From a virus: a DNA stretch of 34,717 nucleotides. Made by a program: the position numbers and the translations under genes. Below, piece after piece: positions 13,734 to 22,602 of the stretch (within the stretch, counting starts at the first letter, position 1; each line of letters starts with the position of its first letter). Location of the stretch: positions 1 through 34,717 of IMG/VR virus record IMGVR_UViG_3300031862_000019, one strand, 5' to 3'. Under the pieces are notes generated by a model that saw only the letters and a list, made by a program, of their open reading frames with translations, was not told the origin of the DNA and ran no database searches.

Positions 13734-13760
13734 TCGCCATCTTTCTTGTTTCTTCTGAAA

Positions 13761-14681
13761 TCATAAATTTTCTTTAATGAATAAACCTCTAAAGGCCACC
13801 CTTTGTAAATTTTGTTCATCAATTCCTGAGACTAAAACATACCTGAAAGTATCTCCTGTTATCGGATTTTTGACCTGTTGTCCAGTAGGATAAATGGGTT
13901 TCGGAACTCCAAAAATATCTGAAACTCTCGCCCAATAATTATAATGATAATAAAATGCCACGCTACCATAAAAAGCCGAGTATTTTGTAAAATACAAATT
14001 CCAATAAGTTTTTTTCCCGCCCAAAATAGCTACATATTCAATAAACTTTCTTCTTGCTGTATCATAACAACTTCCAACCCCCGTTCCAGCATAACAATTA
14101 TAGCCATTTATTCTTGCACCACATTTCATTTGCGAGGGCGAAGCTCCAAGGTCTATCCACTTATCAGTTCCCCCAAAGACATAAAGAGTGCAGGCATTAA
14201 CTCCATTATCAATCCCGACAAGGGTTGGGTCTTCCCCAAAAATATCCGAACTTTCAGGATAACCAACAAAAACAACTTCAAATCCATTACTCCCATACTG
14301 CGAAAATATAACCCCATTTGTTAAAATCCTAATCAAACAATTCAGACAGCTTTCACCATCATCATAATACTTATTCACGGGTTTATGGACATAAGAACCA
14401 GACAATCTTCCTGTCCCAATGTCATAACCACTACCAATCCCAACATACATATTTGAAAAAACTGGAGTTCCGAATGGATTGTCATAAGCTCCGTAAGCAA
14501 GACGCAAATAATATCTTGCCGAGTTGTGGTCAACGGGAGATTCCAAAATTCTAACTTCAGTATTAGTTTCTGGCGTTCCGCCCGAATAAATCAAAGTCCA
14601 ACCCTGTGCCACAAGTTTGTCTTTGATATAGCCAATCCAGAATTTTTGTTTCATTGACGTATATTCGTAAAATAAAGCCAT
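13761..14681 (-). CDS. Distal tail protein, paralogue 1, 306 aa
   Basis: This protein and its neighbour upstream share blocks: GYPESSDIFGEDP here and GFPNDADIFGAD there; GGKKTYWNLYFTKYSAFY here and GGQKTFWDMYITKYTFYN there; ARVSDIFGVP here and ARLTDVFFFP there. Both start with a helix and a strand that look alike. They sit after the tail hub gene, where baseplate and receptor-binding proteins are found. The protein is rich in Tyr, Gly and Cys (Cys pairs SCLNC and CGARINGYNCY), which fits an extracellular beta-rich structure. The exact role (baseplate or receptor binding) is inferred from position. Confidence 0.65.
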   Translation of the reverse strand: MALFYEYTSMKQKFWIGYIKDKLVAQGWTLIYSGGTPETNTEVRILESPVDHNSARYYLRLAYGAYDNPFGTPVFSNMYVGIGSGYDIGTGRLSGSYVHKPVNKYYDDGESCLNCLIRILTNGVIFSQYGSNGFEVVFVGYPESSDIFGEDPTLVGIDNGVNACTLYVFGGTDKWIDLGASPSQMKCGARINGYNCYAGTGVGSCYDTARRKFIEYVAILGGKKTYWNLYFTKYSAFYGSVAFYYHYNYWARVSDIFGVPKPIYPTGQQVKNPITGDTFRYVLVSGIDEQNLQRVAFRGLFIKENL

Positions 14682-14685
14682 AATT

Positions 14686-15531
14686 TTAAACTGTTTTCTT
14701 CAACAAAATGAAGCTCCATCGGTCATCGCTCCCGACATAGCCACTCATTTGAAAACAAATATATTTATTGCCCGTATTTTCATCTGTGATTTCAAGCAGA
14801 TGTTCCGATTGAGAAAATGGAAAAAAGAAAACATCTGTGAGCCGAGCATAGGTATTATAAAAAGTATATTTTGTAATATACATATCCCAAAAGGTTTTCT
14901 GCCCGCCCATACTATCCGACCAAACAACATAAGAATAACCACCATAAGCATCAACATAACAATTGCCACAATGAATTTTAATGTCCCGATATGACCCCCA
15001 AGCCCCAGAACTATCTTTGCCATACAATCTCTGTGTAGTCCCATTTGTTAAAGCCAAACTTAAAAGCCCATTTAACCCTTCTTCATTCCCGCCAGAACCA
15101 TTATCAGCCCCAAAAATATCGGCATCATTCGGAAATCCCGTAAATATACCCGTTCTATTTCCAGCACTTTGTCCCATTGGGTCAACTAAAAGAATAAATC
15201 CATTGTCAATTACCCGAAAGAAGTATTGACAAATTTGAGTAGCTCCCGAATAGATGTTAATCGGTTGTAGAATATACGCTTCCGTTGGGTTTCCATTTGC
15301 GTCAGCATTTTTTGCCGAATAAATATCTATGCGATAATCCCCAAAATAATGAAAACAAATATACCAATAAGAACCATTATGAGTTATCGGACTTTTCAAA
15401 GCCATTGCCCAACCGACAGCATTCGGAGTTCCGCTCTCTCCAGCTTTAACATACCCATCTGCTATCAGATTATTCGTTAAGTTTTGCATTAAGTATTGAC
15501 CCTGAACTTGTGCTTCGTGCCAATAGGTCAT
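14686..15531 (-). CDS. Distal tail protein, paralogue 2, 281 aa
   Basis: It is the upstream partner of the tandem pair and shares the DIFG, GG-K-T-W-D/N and TKY blocks with 13761-14681. It begins with TYWHEAQVQGQYLMQNLTNNLI, like the KQKFWIGYIKDKLV helix of the partner. It is Gly/Tyr/Asn-rich with no membrane segment. A 4-base gap separates the two genes, consistent with duplication and divergence. Likely a baseplate or receptor-binding protein. No adhesion family is recognisable by eye. Confidence 0.65.
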   Translation of the reverse strand: MTYWHEAQVQGQYLMQNLTNNLIADGYVKAGESGTPNAVGWAMALKSPITHNGSYWYICFHYFGDYRIDIYSAKNADANGNPTEAYILQPINIYSGATQICQYFFRVIDNGFILLVDPMGQSAGNRTGIFTGFPNDADIFGADNGSGGNEEGLNGLLSLALTNGTTQRLYGKDSSGAWGSYRDIKIHCGNCYVDAYGGYSYVVWSDSMGGQKTFWDMYITKYTFYNTYARLTDVFFFPFSQSEHLLEITDENTGNKYICFQMSGYVGSDDRWSFILLKKTV

Positions 15532-15716
15532 ATCTTCACAATTTCAAGCAAGGGCATCAAATCGCATATTTTATATTCGGTTTGACACTCCGAGCATTGA
15601 AAACAAATTGAACCTTCCTTCGCCCCATATTTATCACGATAAAAAATCACCTTGATTATGTCATCAAAAGTTCCAAGAATTTTTTGACAGGTTTCGCATT
15701 TTGTTTCGGTTGTCAT
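15528..15716 (-). CDS. Zinc-ribbon protein, 62 aa
   Basis: Two clean Cys pairs, CETC (residues ~7-10) and CSEC (~40-43), plus extra cysteines at FQCSEC and YKICD, form a small zinc ribbon. It lies between the tail hub gene and the paralogous tail pair, coupled by a 4-base overlap to the downstream gene. Small Cys4 proteins in tail clusters are usually of unknown role. Confidence 0.65.
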   Translation of the reverse strand: MTTETKCETCQKILGTFDDIIKVIFYRDKYGAKEGSICFQCSECQTEYKICDLMPLLEIVKI

Positions 15717-15718
15717 AT

Positions 15719-17809
15719 TTAATCTGGCATTTGTTTGGTTCTAACCAGAACTGTCAAATTTGACCCTTTCGTTGTAGAACCAACCTGCGTAATATCAATA
15801 TCAAATCTTTTGTTTTTTAAATCCGTCATATTTAATTCTGGTGAAATATAAATTTTAGAACCATCATTAATTTCAGCAGTATGAAGAACTCCATCATCTT
15901 TCAAAATATCAATTTTTATTGAATTCCCAACGGGTGCGACTTGAACAAATGCCACTATTTCAAAAATTCTTCCATTGGTTGCTGGCAAAAGAGTAGGAGC
16001 AACTTTTGTTCCCACAGCCAATTCCCCCATAACAGTAAAAACCATAGAACATTCAATATCTATCCGAGAATTTACTCTTTCAATCCTTCCATCTTCGTGA
16101 GTTAATAGTCCCATATCAATTCCATTTTTATTTAAAAGATTTGCCATTTGTAATTTTCCATCCTCTATTTTTGCCTCTATTTTCCCTAAATTTTCCAAAT
16201 TTTTAGGGTCAAGGTCAATTGCCTCTACTGGAAAAACTCTTAACTGGTGCGAAGACATAAATCCTCCCTCATCTCCCGTTGATGCTAATGTTCTCATAGT
16301 CCAATTCAATCCGAGCGGAGGGTCAGTTGTCCATTCGCCAACTGGAGGAGGACTTATTCTTTTTTGTTCAATTTTTTGCCATTCTCTTATTTCACCTTCT
16401 TCTTTTACTATTTTTCTTAATTGCCTTCTGGAATAAGTTATCCCGCCATCTTCTTTATCATCTAAAGCAATTTTGCCAGAAAAAATTATCAACCTACCCT
16501 TTTGTTTTTCCGACCCCAAAGAAAGATTTTGAATGTCATCTTCGGCAACCCCTTCAACATCTACATTCATTGGGGAAATTGGAATTTCCGCAACTCTTTC
16601 CCTTTCAAATTCCAACAAACTTTTTTTCATAGCCAACGGAAACCAAGGGGGTCTGACCGACAATTCTAATCTGACAAAATCGTAATTATATTCCACGCTT
16701 TGAATTATAAAAATTTTATTAAGAGCATAAGTTTGTGAACCTCCCATAAATTTTGGGTCAATGAAGGTGCAAGTATCTCCTGCCTTTATGCTTTCAATAT
16801 CATATCCCTCAATGTCGTCTCCATTACTATCAATAATCTCAACAGTCGCCCTAACAAAAGGAAGATAATTTTCCCGTAAGAATTTCCACGCAATTTTGTC
16901 GGCAGTTTCTTCCCTCAAAACATTGGAATCATAAATTATTTTTACCCTCCTTCCATAATTATTGATGCTGTTCAAAAGCTCTGTTTTAAAAGGTTCTTCA
17001 AAAGTGGTTTCATCATAAACTTTATAAAATTGTTTCCCTCTTTTTATTTCGCCTTCGGTGGGGTCATCTGGGAAAAATCCCCCGATAAATCTAACTATAT
17101 TTTTTAAATCCCTGATGCTTTTGAAAGGTTCAAATTTCAATAAATGTTTTCCGATTATAAATGTATGGTCAGCACTTGAAACATTTGCCTCTCTGAAATA
17201 AACTTTTGTTTTTCTGTCTGATTGGTCAACATCAGCAACCCAGAACCAATTTTCAGGCGACATTTCCCTCGCCTTATCAATAGCCGACCTGTAAGAAACA
17301 TTATTGAAAGTATATCTGCTTATTATCTCTCCCGTATTGTCCAAATCTCCTTTTGCGATATTGAGACCATTCGCAATCGCCTTCGTTAAAATATCATCAA
17401 TAATTTCATCAACCCTTTTATCATTGTAATTCATCGCAGTTCTCCCCGTAGTCCTATCAAAAAAATCACTATCTTCTAATTCCACAACCCACCCAAATAC
17501 AGTTATGTCAACATATTCCTGTCCGCCCTCCAAGACGGGCTGGTAATCAGAAATGTATCCCGAATAAATCAATCTTCCATTCTGGGCTTCTTTGTCCGAA
17601 ATATAAGTTTCCACCCGATTTCTAAAGGCAACATCGTTATCCTCTCCAAAATTTCCAAAAGGTCTTGCCAATTTTATTGTCATTTCCCCCAATCCACTAT
17701 TTATAACCATTTTAAAAGAAGGGACATTGATAATCTCCGTTGACCAAGTTTTCAAATAAACGCCATTTTTGTCATAGATTTTATGAAAAAACTTTTTGTT
17801 TTGGAACAT
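15719..17809 (-). CDS. Tail-associated hub protein (Gp37-like/Tal), 696 aa
   Basis: The gene follows Dit, separated from it only by an HNH gene, where siphophages carry the baseplate hub or tail-associated lysin. The N-terminal ~350 residues have the beta-rich pattern of such hubs (KLARPFGNFGEDNDV, ETYISDKEAQNGRLIYSGYI, ITVFGWVVELED). These resemble the ReqiPepy6 Gp37-like and similar tail proteins. The C-terminal half is more variable and ends with GSTTKGSNLTVLVRT, typical of a receptor-facing part. No peptidase motif is seen. The start ATG 17809 lies inside the HNH gene (29-base overlap) and has no clear Shine-Dalgarno. Confidence 0.75.
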   Translation of the reverse strand: MFQNKKFFHKIYDKNGVYLKTWSTEIINVPSFKMVINSGLGEMTIKLARPFGNFGEDNDVAFRNRVETYISDKEAQNGRLIYSGYISDYQPVLEGGQEYVDITVFGWVVELEDSDFFDRTTGRTAMNYNDKRVDEIIDDILTKAIANGLNIAKGDLDNTGEIISRYTFNNVSYRSAIDKAREMSPENWFWVADVDQSDRKTKVYFREANVSSADHTFIIGKHLLKFEPFKSIRDLKNIVRFIGGFFPDDPTEGEIKRGKQFYKVYDETTFEEPFKTELLNSINNYGRRVKIIYDSNVLREETADKIAWKFLRENYLPFVRATVEIIDSNGDDIEGYDIESIKAGDTCTFIDPKFMGGSQTYALNKIFIIQSVEYNYDFVRLELSVRPPWFPLAMKKSLLEFERERVAEIPISPMNVDVEGVAEDDIQNLSLGSEKQKGRLIIFSGKIALDDKEDGGITYSRRQLRKIVKEEGEIREWQKIEQKRISPPPVGEWTTDPPLGLNWTMRTLASTGDEGGFMSSHQLRVFPVEAIDLDPKNLENLGKIEAKIEDGKLQMANLLNKNGIDMGLLTHEDGRIERVNSRIDIECSMVFTVMGELAVGTKVAPTLLPATNGRIFEIVAFVQVAPVGNSIKIDILKDDGVLHTAEINDGSKIYISPELNMTDLKNKRFDIDITQVGSTTKGSNLTVLVRTKQMPD

Positions 17810-18332
17810 ATTTTATAATTTTAGTATATTTTTTGCTATTACAACTTTTACAAAGAGGTTGGACATTCTCAATGTTATCCGACCCCCCCTTACTCAATGG
17901 AATTATGTGGTCTTCTGTCAATTTGATTTCTGGTTCTTTCTTTCCACAACAGGGACAAATCCAATTATATTGTGCTTTTAAAGTTTGCCATTCACCCCAA
18001 GTATGTGAACCGACTGCCCCACTATTTAATAATCTATTCCTTTTATTTTTAACCCAAGAAACATATTCCTTATTTTGACATCTTCCATCTTTCCAAAGAA
18101 AACATTTTTCACCCCGAATCCTTAAATTTTTATCATATTTCCCCGCCCAAGGTTTCTTTTTGCCGAGATGTCTTTTGCTTATTTTTTTCTTTGTTGTTTC
18201 TGAATGTTTTTTACCTAACATCGGTTGTTTATTCTTTCTTAAATTTCCGTAGCTATTTCCTTTTTGAAAACCTTGATGGGAATAATGTGGATATTTGCCA
18301 GTATTTTTGTAAAAATTTCTTTGATAACCCAT
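17781..18332 (-). CDS. HNH homing endonuclease with NUMOD3-like repeats, 183 aa
   Basis: The N-terminal half carries the NUMOD3-like pattern (GKKHSETTKKKISKRHLGKKKPW), a DNA-binding module of homing endonucleases. The C-terminal half is an HNH nuclease with CPCCGKKE, EDHIIPLSKGG and NVQPLCKSCNSKK. The gene sits 5 bases after Dit and overlaps the hub start by 29 bases, as expected for an insertion that spares both neighbours. It likely cleaves uninserted copies of this locus in related phages. Confidence 0.88.
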   Translation of the reverse strand: MGYQRNFYKNTGKYPHYSHQGFQKGNSYGNLRKNKQPMLGKKHSETTKKKISKRHLGKKKPWAGKYDKNLRIRGEKCFLWKDGRCQNKEYVSWVKNKRNRLLNSGAVGSHTWGEWQTLKAQYNWICPCCGKKEPEIKLTEDHIIPLSKGGSDNIENVQPLCKSCNSKKYTKIIKYVPKQKVFS

Positions 18333-18337
18333 ATTTT

Positions 18338-19102
18338 CTAAAGAAATTCCTTAAAATACTTAAACTTAACGGTTATCGTCCCCGCGAAAACTATTGTAAA
18401 AAAATTTATTCCCGCAAGCCATTCGGTAAAAACTCCTTCGTAAGGAATTGGAGTTCCTTCTCCTTCTTCGGTATCTGCTTCTTCAACCGACCATTTGTCA
18501 TAATCAATCCTAACAAATTTATTCGCCTCTTTATTCAAAATTTTTAAATACCTTGCTGAACTATCAATAATTTGGATTTCCCCCGCACCAGTTCCCCCGA
18601 TATAAATTTTAGGTCGGGCTTCCGCACTTCCTAAATTATTGAATTCTCCGCTATAAGGTGAAGAATTCAAAGAGCCATAATCAACTATTGTTTGAATTAT
18701 ATCTTTCCCCTTTCCCTCTGGGACAATAAAAGTAATTGAATAAGGACACCAATCCAAATGGTCTGGTTCTCTTTCAATCGCCAATTCTGACATTATTGCC
18801 CGATATCTCCGAGTTCCTCCCGCATACTCAATATCTAAATTTCCCTCCAAATGAACCATCTTTTTTAATTCATCAATCGCCAATTCCAGATTCGCTGTCG
18901 TGTCTTTTTGAATATAACCTTTTAAAGAAATTGTTTTCCTTTCAAAATAAGAAGCGACTAATTTTTCTCCGTCCCTTCTTGCTATTTTATAAATAGAAAT
19001 CTCACGACTTGGTGCAGAATCGTGAAACAAAGTTTCCACTATTCGTGGGTCTATATTATCTAATTGATAATCATTAAATTTTACTGATGTAGGTGTTGGC
19101 AT
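18338..19102 (-). CDS. Distal tail protein (Dit), 254 aa
   Basis: Dit forms the ring that joins the tail tube to the baseplate. The order tape measure - this gene - hub is the standard one, and the length (254) is usual. The N-terminal half has the phage tail protein pattern: RDGEKLVASYFERKTISLKGYI, then a helix (NLELAIDELKKMVH), a strand pair and YSITFIVPEG. The C-terminal ~120 residues are beta-rich (galectin-like domain of Dit). The Shine-Dalgarno AAGGA lies 9 bases before ATG 19102. Confidence 0.8.
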   Translation of the reverse strand: MPTPTSVKFNDYQLDNIDPRIVETLFHDSAPSREISIYKIARRDGEKLVASYFERKTISLKGYIQKDTTANLELAIDELKKMVHLEGNLDIEYAGGTRRYRAIMSELAIEREPDHLDWCPYSITFIVPEGKGKDIIQTIVDYGSLNSSPYSGEFNNLGSAEARPKIYIGGTGAGEIQIIDSSARYLKILNKEANKFVRIDYDKWSVEEADTEEGEGTPIPYEGVFTEWLAGINFFTIVFAGTITVKFKYFKEFL

Positions 19103-19233
19103 ATAATACGTCCTTAAAACGATTTCTCCCCTATAAAAAACGATTTTTATTGTAAAGACGATGTCTATTCAAGCTATTCATTTTTATTTAAAATTACGCA
19201 CATTTCCTCCTCAAATCTATCCATTCTCAAATG

Positions 19234-19248
19234 CATATTCAACTATGA
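19234..19248 (-). repeat. 15-base intergenic motif, copy 2
   Basis: Identical to copies at 7967-7981 and 27355-27369. It lies just after the tape measure stop codon; similarity to copy 1 continues into the gene end (GGCAAGG...AGTTT). The rest of the 148-base gap to Dit holds an orphan Shine-Dalgarno-like GAGGAGG (minus strand, near 19209) and a 20-codon frame of doubtful value beginning at the motif's own ATG. Confidence 0.85.
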
Positions 19249-19250
19249 TT

Positions 19251-21449
19251 TTAATAAACTCCCCTTGCCGCTTTTTCAAAATCCCTCATTAAAACATTTC
19301 TTATTTTATCCACTAACCGATTTTCGTCTGCCTCCTTCGTAAGCGACATTCCTCCATAAAAATTAACATTTACCATCGGAAATTTCCCCGCAGGTAAAAC
19401 AAATTCTCCAGCGTGAACCATTGCCATTCCCGTATTTGGAACTAAACCTCCTCTTTGAAATCCGAAAAGAGTTCCGAATTCTTTTTTAACTCCTTCCCAC
19501 CAACCTTTCGCACCTCCTCCTTCTTCTTTATATTTTATCTGTCCTTCCGCTACCGCTTCCCCAACCTTCCCACCAACTTTTTGGAGAAATTTTCCAAAAG
19601 GAGTTTTCTCAATGGCATCAGCAATCCCTTGCACAATTCCTTTCATTATTGCACCTCCAAGAGTTATCCCAGTTGAGGTCATTTGTCTTGACCAATCTTG
19701 AATTACACTTGCGGTAAGTATTTTAGAAAAATCGGTTTGGATTGTAGGGCTTATCATTGTGGCAACTCCTCCTGCGGGCGTAGTCGTTCCCGTTGTTGTT
19801 TTTGCCAATTTTTCCGCAACATTTTGAGTAGTCGCCAATTTCGTCTGCACACTTTCAATCCCAGCCAACTGAATCTTGACCGCATCATCAATGTATTTTC
19901 CGACTTCATTTTCTATTTCTTTGAAAGCAGGCATTGTCGCCTTCGCAGATGTAATCACATCATCAACCCAATCTTCCTGTGCCATTGTAATTTTGGAAAT
20001 GGTTTCCACAGTATCATTGTGAATTTCCGCCAAACTTTCTTTGAAATCTTCGGTTCTCTCCGCCAATTTACTTTGAATTTCCGCCCTTTGTTCATCATAT
20101 TGAGCAATTTCCTCAATCCGACTTTTCGCAAGTTCATCTAATTTGTCTTTAAAATTATCTTTTGCTTCCTTAACTTCCCTCGCATATCTTTCTTTAACCA
20201 AATCAATTTCGTCCTTGTTCATTTCGCTCTGAACCATAATCCTATCCTCCGAATGTTTTTTCAAAAATGCTTCCTCCTCCGCAATTTTCATTTGCAAATC
20301 TGCAACCTTGACTTCGTTAATCTCCTCCGCCATATTCAACTCTTCATTCAGATTTGTCTTGTAATCCCTCAATTTTTCCTGATGGCTTTTTATTTCTTCA
20401 GCGATACTCTGTTTATAATCGGTTTCCTTTTCAAGATTAGTTTTTGCGAATTCTTCCCGCAAATCTTCCTCTTGTTTAGTAATCTTGTCCAAAGCGTCTT
20501 TATGCTTTTTAGCCAAATCATTTAGGTCTTTAATGATTTCTTCTTTCGCCTTTTTATAATCTTTTGTTAATTTTAAAACACTTTTTGTTTGGCTATCAAA
20601 TGCCTCCCGAATTCCAAGTGTCGCTTTCGCCACCGCATCTCTTTGTTTTCCCTGAATTTCTGCAACCTCATTGGCTTGGTTAATCATTTCTTTTGTTTTC
20701 ATTAAATCCTCTATCTTTGCAGAATCCATTAAGCCCATTTTTTGTAAAAAATTACTAATCGCAGGTAAAACCCTTCCCCCGATTGCTATTGAAAGAGCTT
20801 CCCAATAATCTTTTAATTTTGAAGTAGTCAAATTAAATTCATTCAATCTTTCAATGTCTTTTTGCGTAATAGTTGCCCCCATTAACTCACCGATTTGTCT
20901 TAATTGTTCTCCTGTCCTTTGAAATAGAGATTGTAAACCAATCGCTCCCCTTCCGAATAATTGAAAAGTGGCATTTGCCCTTTCCGCACCATTCTCCATT
21001 TTCCCTATCGCATCAACAGAATCATAAAAAACATCCGTTAAACTCTTGCTTTTACCTCCTGTATCAACAATGGAAACCCCCATTTTTTTAAAAATTTCGG
21101 GAGTCATTATTATTCTTCTTGACAACATCAAAAACGCATATCCCAATCTTTCCGTATCAACTCCCAATGCCTGTGAAATACTTATTAAATTACTCGCCTC
21201 CTCTGCCGACATTCCCGTTAAATCCGTCAGGTATTTCGTCTGTTTAACCAGACCCATATAACTTCTCGTTGCCATTGTGATTACTCCAACAACTGCCCCC
21301 ACTACCCCAGCCAATCCCATCAAAATCTTCCTCGCATTTCCCGATTGCAAGCCAAAATCAGCCATTACTTTTATCGCTTGTTTCATCGGACTTGAAAATT
21401 TAGAAATGTCCGCCTTTATTTCACTGACTAAAGTTCCAACGATGGCCAT
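19251..21449 (-). CDS. Tape measure protein, 732 aa
   Basis: The tape measure fixes tail length and passes into the host with the DNA. Residues ~40-65 are hydrophobic (KILMGLAGVVGAVVGVITMA), ~260-530 form a very long charged coiled coil, and the C-terminal region has RGGLVPNTGMAMVHAGEFVLPAG, a pattern common at tape-measure C-termini. At about 0.15 nm per residue, 732 aa would give a tail near 110 nm (inference). Shine-Dalgarno AGGAT precedes ATG 21449 by 7 bases. It follows the chaperone extension frame by 4 bases, as in lambda-type operons. Confidence 0.88.
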   Translation of the reverse strand: MAIVGTLVSEIKADISKFSSPMKQAIKVMADFGLQSGNARKILMGLAGVVGAVVGVITMATRSYMGLVKQTKYLTDLTGMSAEEASNLISISQALGVDTERLGYAFLMLSRRIIMTPEIFKKMGVSIVDTGGKSKSLTDVFYDSVDAIGKMENGAERANATFQLFGRGAIGLQSLFQRTGEQLRQIGELMGATITQKDIERLNEFNLTTSKLKDYWEALSIAIGGRVLPAISNFLQKMGLMDSAKIEDLMKTKEMINQANEVAEIQGKQRDAVAKATLGIREAFDSQTKSVLKLTKDYKKAKEEIIKDLNDLAKKHKDALDKITKQEEDLREEFAKTNLEKETDYKQSIAEEIKSHQEKLRDYKTNLNEELNMAEEINEVKVADLQMKIAEEEAFLKKHSEDRIMVQSEMNKDEIDLVKERYAREVKEAKDNFKDKLDELAKSRIEEIAQYDEQRAEIQSKLAERTEDFKESLAEIHNDTVETISKITMAQEDWVDDVITSAKATMPAFKEIENEVGKYIDDAVKIQLAGIESVQTKLATTQNVAEKLAKTTTGTTTPAGGVATMISPTIQTDFSKILTASVIQDWSRQMTSTGITLGGAIMKGIVQGIADAIEKTPFGKFLQKVGGKVGEAVAEGQIKYKEEGGGAKGWWEGVKKEFGTLFGFQRGGLVPNTGMAMVHAGEFVLPAGKFPMVNVNFYGGMSLTKEADENRLVDKIRNVLMRDFEKAARGVY

Positions 21450-21453
21450 ATAA

Positions 21454-21995
21454 TTATCCTAAAAGCATTTTAAATTTCTCTATGTCCTGTTTCGTTGCGA
21501 CCTTTTTCTTCCTTTTTCCGAGCCAAACATCTAAAAGCAAATTGATTTGTTCAATGGTCAATTCACCAATCTGTTCAAATGTCCAATTTGTCTTTTCAAT
21601 TAAGAAGGCAAATAATTCGCCCCAAGTTCCTTCATTCCCTTCATTTTCCTTTACTTTTCTCCTTCTTTCGGGGGCTTCAAAAAACCCAATCGTTGTAATA
21701 TCTCCTTCCCCATTTCTGGTTTTTCCAGAAACAAAGAAGCGGGCAAATTATCATTGAGATAGTCCTCATTCATATCGGGATAAACTTTTTGAGAGCAAAG
21801 AAATAAGGCATAGACGAGGACTTTAAAATCCGTGCCTAAATCTCCCTTGCTTTCAAGTCCTCCGATATAACTTTGCATAAGGGCTAAATCTTTGATACCT
21901 GCCCGCTTCACCATCAACTTCAATTCGCCTATCTGTATTTCAAAAGGAAGATTAACTAACTTTGGTAGTTCATTTTTTTGTGTTTTGTCATCCAT
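21454..21995 (-). CDS. Tail assembly chaperone, -1 frameshift product (gpGT-like), ~180 aa
   Basis: The 114-aa frame (21651-21995) overlaps a second frame with no start codon that stays open in the -1 phase from the slippery site to TAA 21454-21456. The extension encodes about 74 residues with protein-like sequence (GTWGELFAFLIEKTNWTFE, then QINLLLDVWLGKRKKKV). The shift site is T TTT TTG at 21678-21684 (codons 105-106 of the short frame). This gene pair sits between tail tube and tape measure, exactly where lambda G/GT and relatives use programmed -1 frameshifting. The fusion would guide tape-measure and tube assembly and be absent from mature tails. Confidence 0.85.
21651..21995 (-). CDS. 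Tail assembly chaperone, short form (gpG-like), 114 aa
   Basis: The main frame product is ATG 21995 to TAA 21651. It is mostly helical with a short beta start (FEIQIGELKLMVKRAG), and ends PPKEGEK. It is the more abundant partner of the frameshift product; the ratio of the two matters for tail assembly in studied phages. No Shine-Dalgarno is obvious before the start, which follows the tail tube by 21 bases. Confidence 0.8.
   Translation of the reverse strand: MDDKTQKNELPKLVNLPFEIQIGELKLMVKRAGIKDLALMQSYIGGLESKGDLGTDFKVLVYALFLCSQKVYPDMNEDYLNDNLPASLFLEKPEMGKEILQRLGFLKPPKEGEK
21678..21684 (-). promoter_or_regulatory. -1 slippery heptamer T TTT TTG
   Basis: Read on the minus strand in the chaperone frame the codons are GGT TTT TTG AAG. 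The heptamer T-TTT-TTG fits the X-XXY-YYZ rule. After slipping, reading goes on at GAA GCC CCC. A G/C-rich stretch follows within six bases. No other good heptamer lies in the overlap. Confidence 0.8.
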
Positions 21996-22016
21996 AAGTG
22001 CTTTATGGTTTATGCT

Positions 22017-22517
22017 TTAAAGCGTTCCCTCACCAGCAATAAATACTTTTACATCACGAGCAGTCATTTCAAAATCACATTCCCCATACTCCTCCAGAGT
22101 GGCAGAAGTCGGCATTGAAAGAATAATCGCATCAGTAAATTGGAACTGAACCGCTTTGTCCGTGTCATCATCAATATAACCCGTAAATGTTGGATTCAGA
22201 GTTGGTGCTTGTCCGTCTTTTACTGAAACCATATAATCGTTATTGTCATTAGCCCCTTCTCCCATCATCGCTTCGTAGACTTCCTTATTGATTGATTTCA
22301 CCTTACCTCTTAATGCGACTTTGAATGTCGCTCTTTTGATAGCGGCTAACTTGATTGAATTCAATCTCCTTAATTCCTTTTCAGCGAAAGAAACCTCAAT
22401 AGAAACATTATCAAGATTAACTAACCGATGGGAAATTGGAGAACCCCCCAAATCAATATAGCCCGTATTAAAGAATAATTTTGCTGTGAGTGGCGTGCCA
22501 TCTGCTATTTTAGGCAT
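22017..22517 (-). CDS. Major tail tube protein, 166 aa
   Basis: Its place directly before the chaperone pair and its composition (beta-rich: ISHRLVNLDNVSIEVSFAE, RATFKVALRGKVKS, CDFEMTARDVKVFIAGEG) fit the tube-forming protein of a siphophage. The length is usual. The start at ATG 22517 has only GTGGAT as ribosome-binding site, although the product should be abundant. The hairpin with an AAAGGTCGG motif lies ~85-120 bases upstream. Confidence 0.75.
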   Translation of the reverse strand: MPKIADGTPLTAKLFFNTGYIDLGGSPISHRLVNLDNVSIEVSFAEKELRRLNSIKLAAIKRATFKVALRGKVKSINKEVYEAMMGEGANDNNDYMVSVKDGQAPTLNPTFTGYIDDDTDKAVQFQFTDAIILSMPTSATLEEYGECDFEMTARDVKVFIAGEGTL

Positions 22518-22602
22518 AAATCCACAATTCTTTAGGCAATCATTTTCCCTTATTATTTTAAAGAAAAATAATCACCTGTTGAATTTAATTACTTTTAATT
22601 TT

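Noticed and set aside
14745-15044. Second minus-strand frame inside the paralogous tail gene
   Set aside because: It overlaps a well-supported gene in another phase and has no family features.
19170-19236. 20-codon frame starting at the 15-base motif in the gap after the tape measure
   Set aside because: Copies of the motif elsewhere give frames of only 5 and 8 codons, and there is no proper ribosome-binding site; probably chance.
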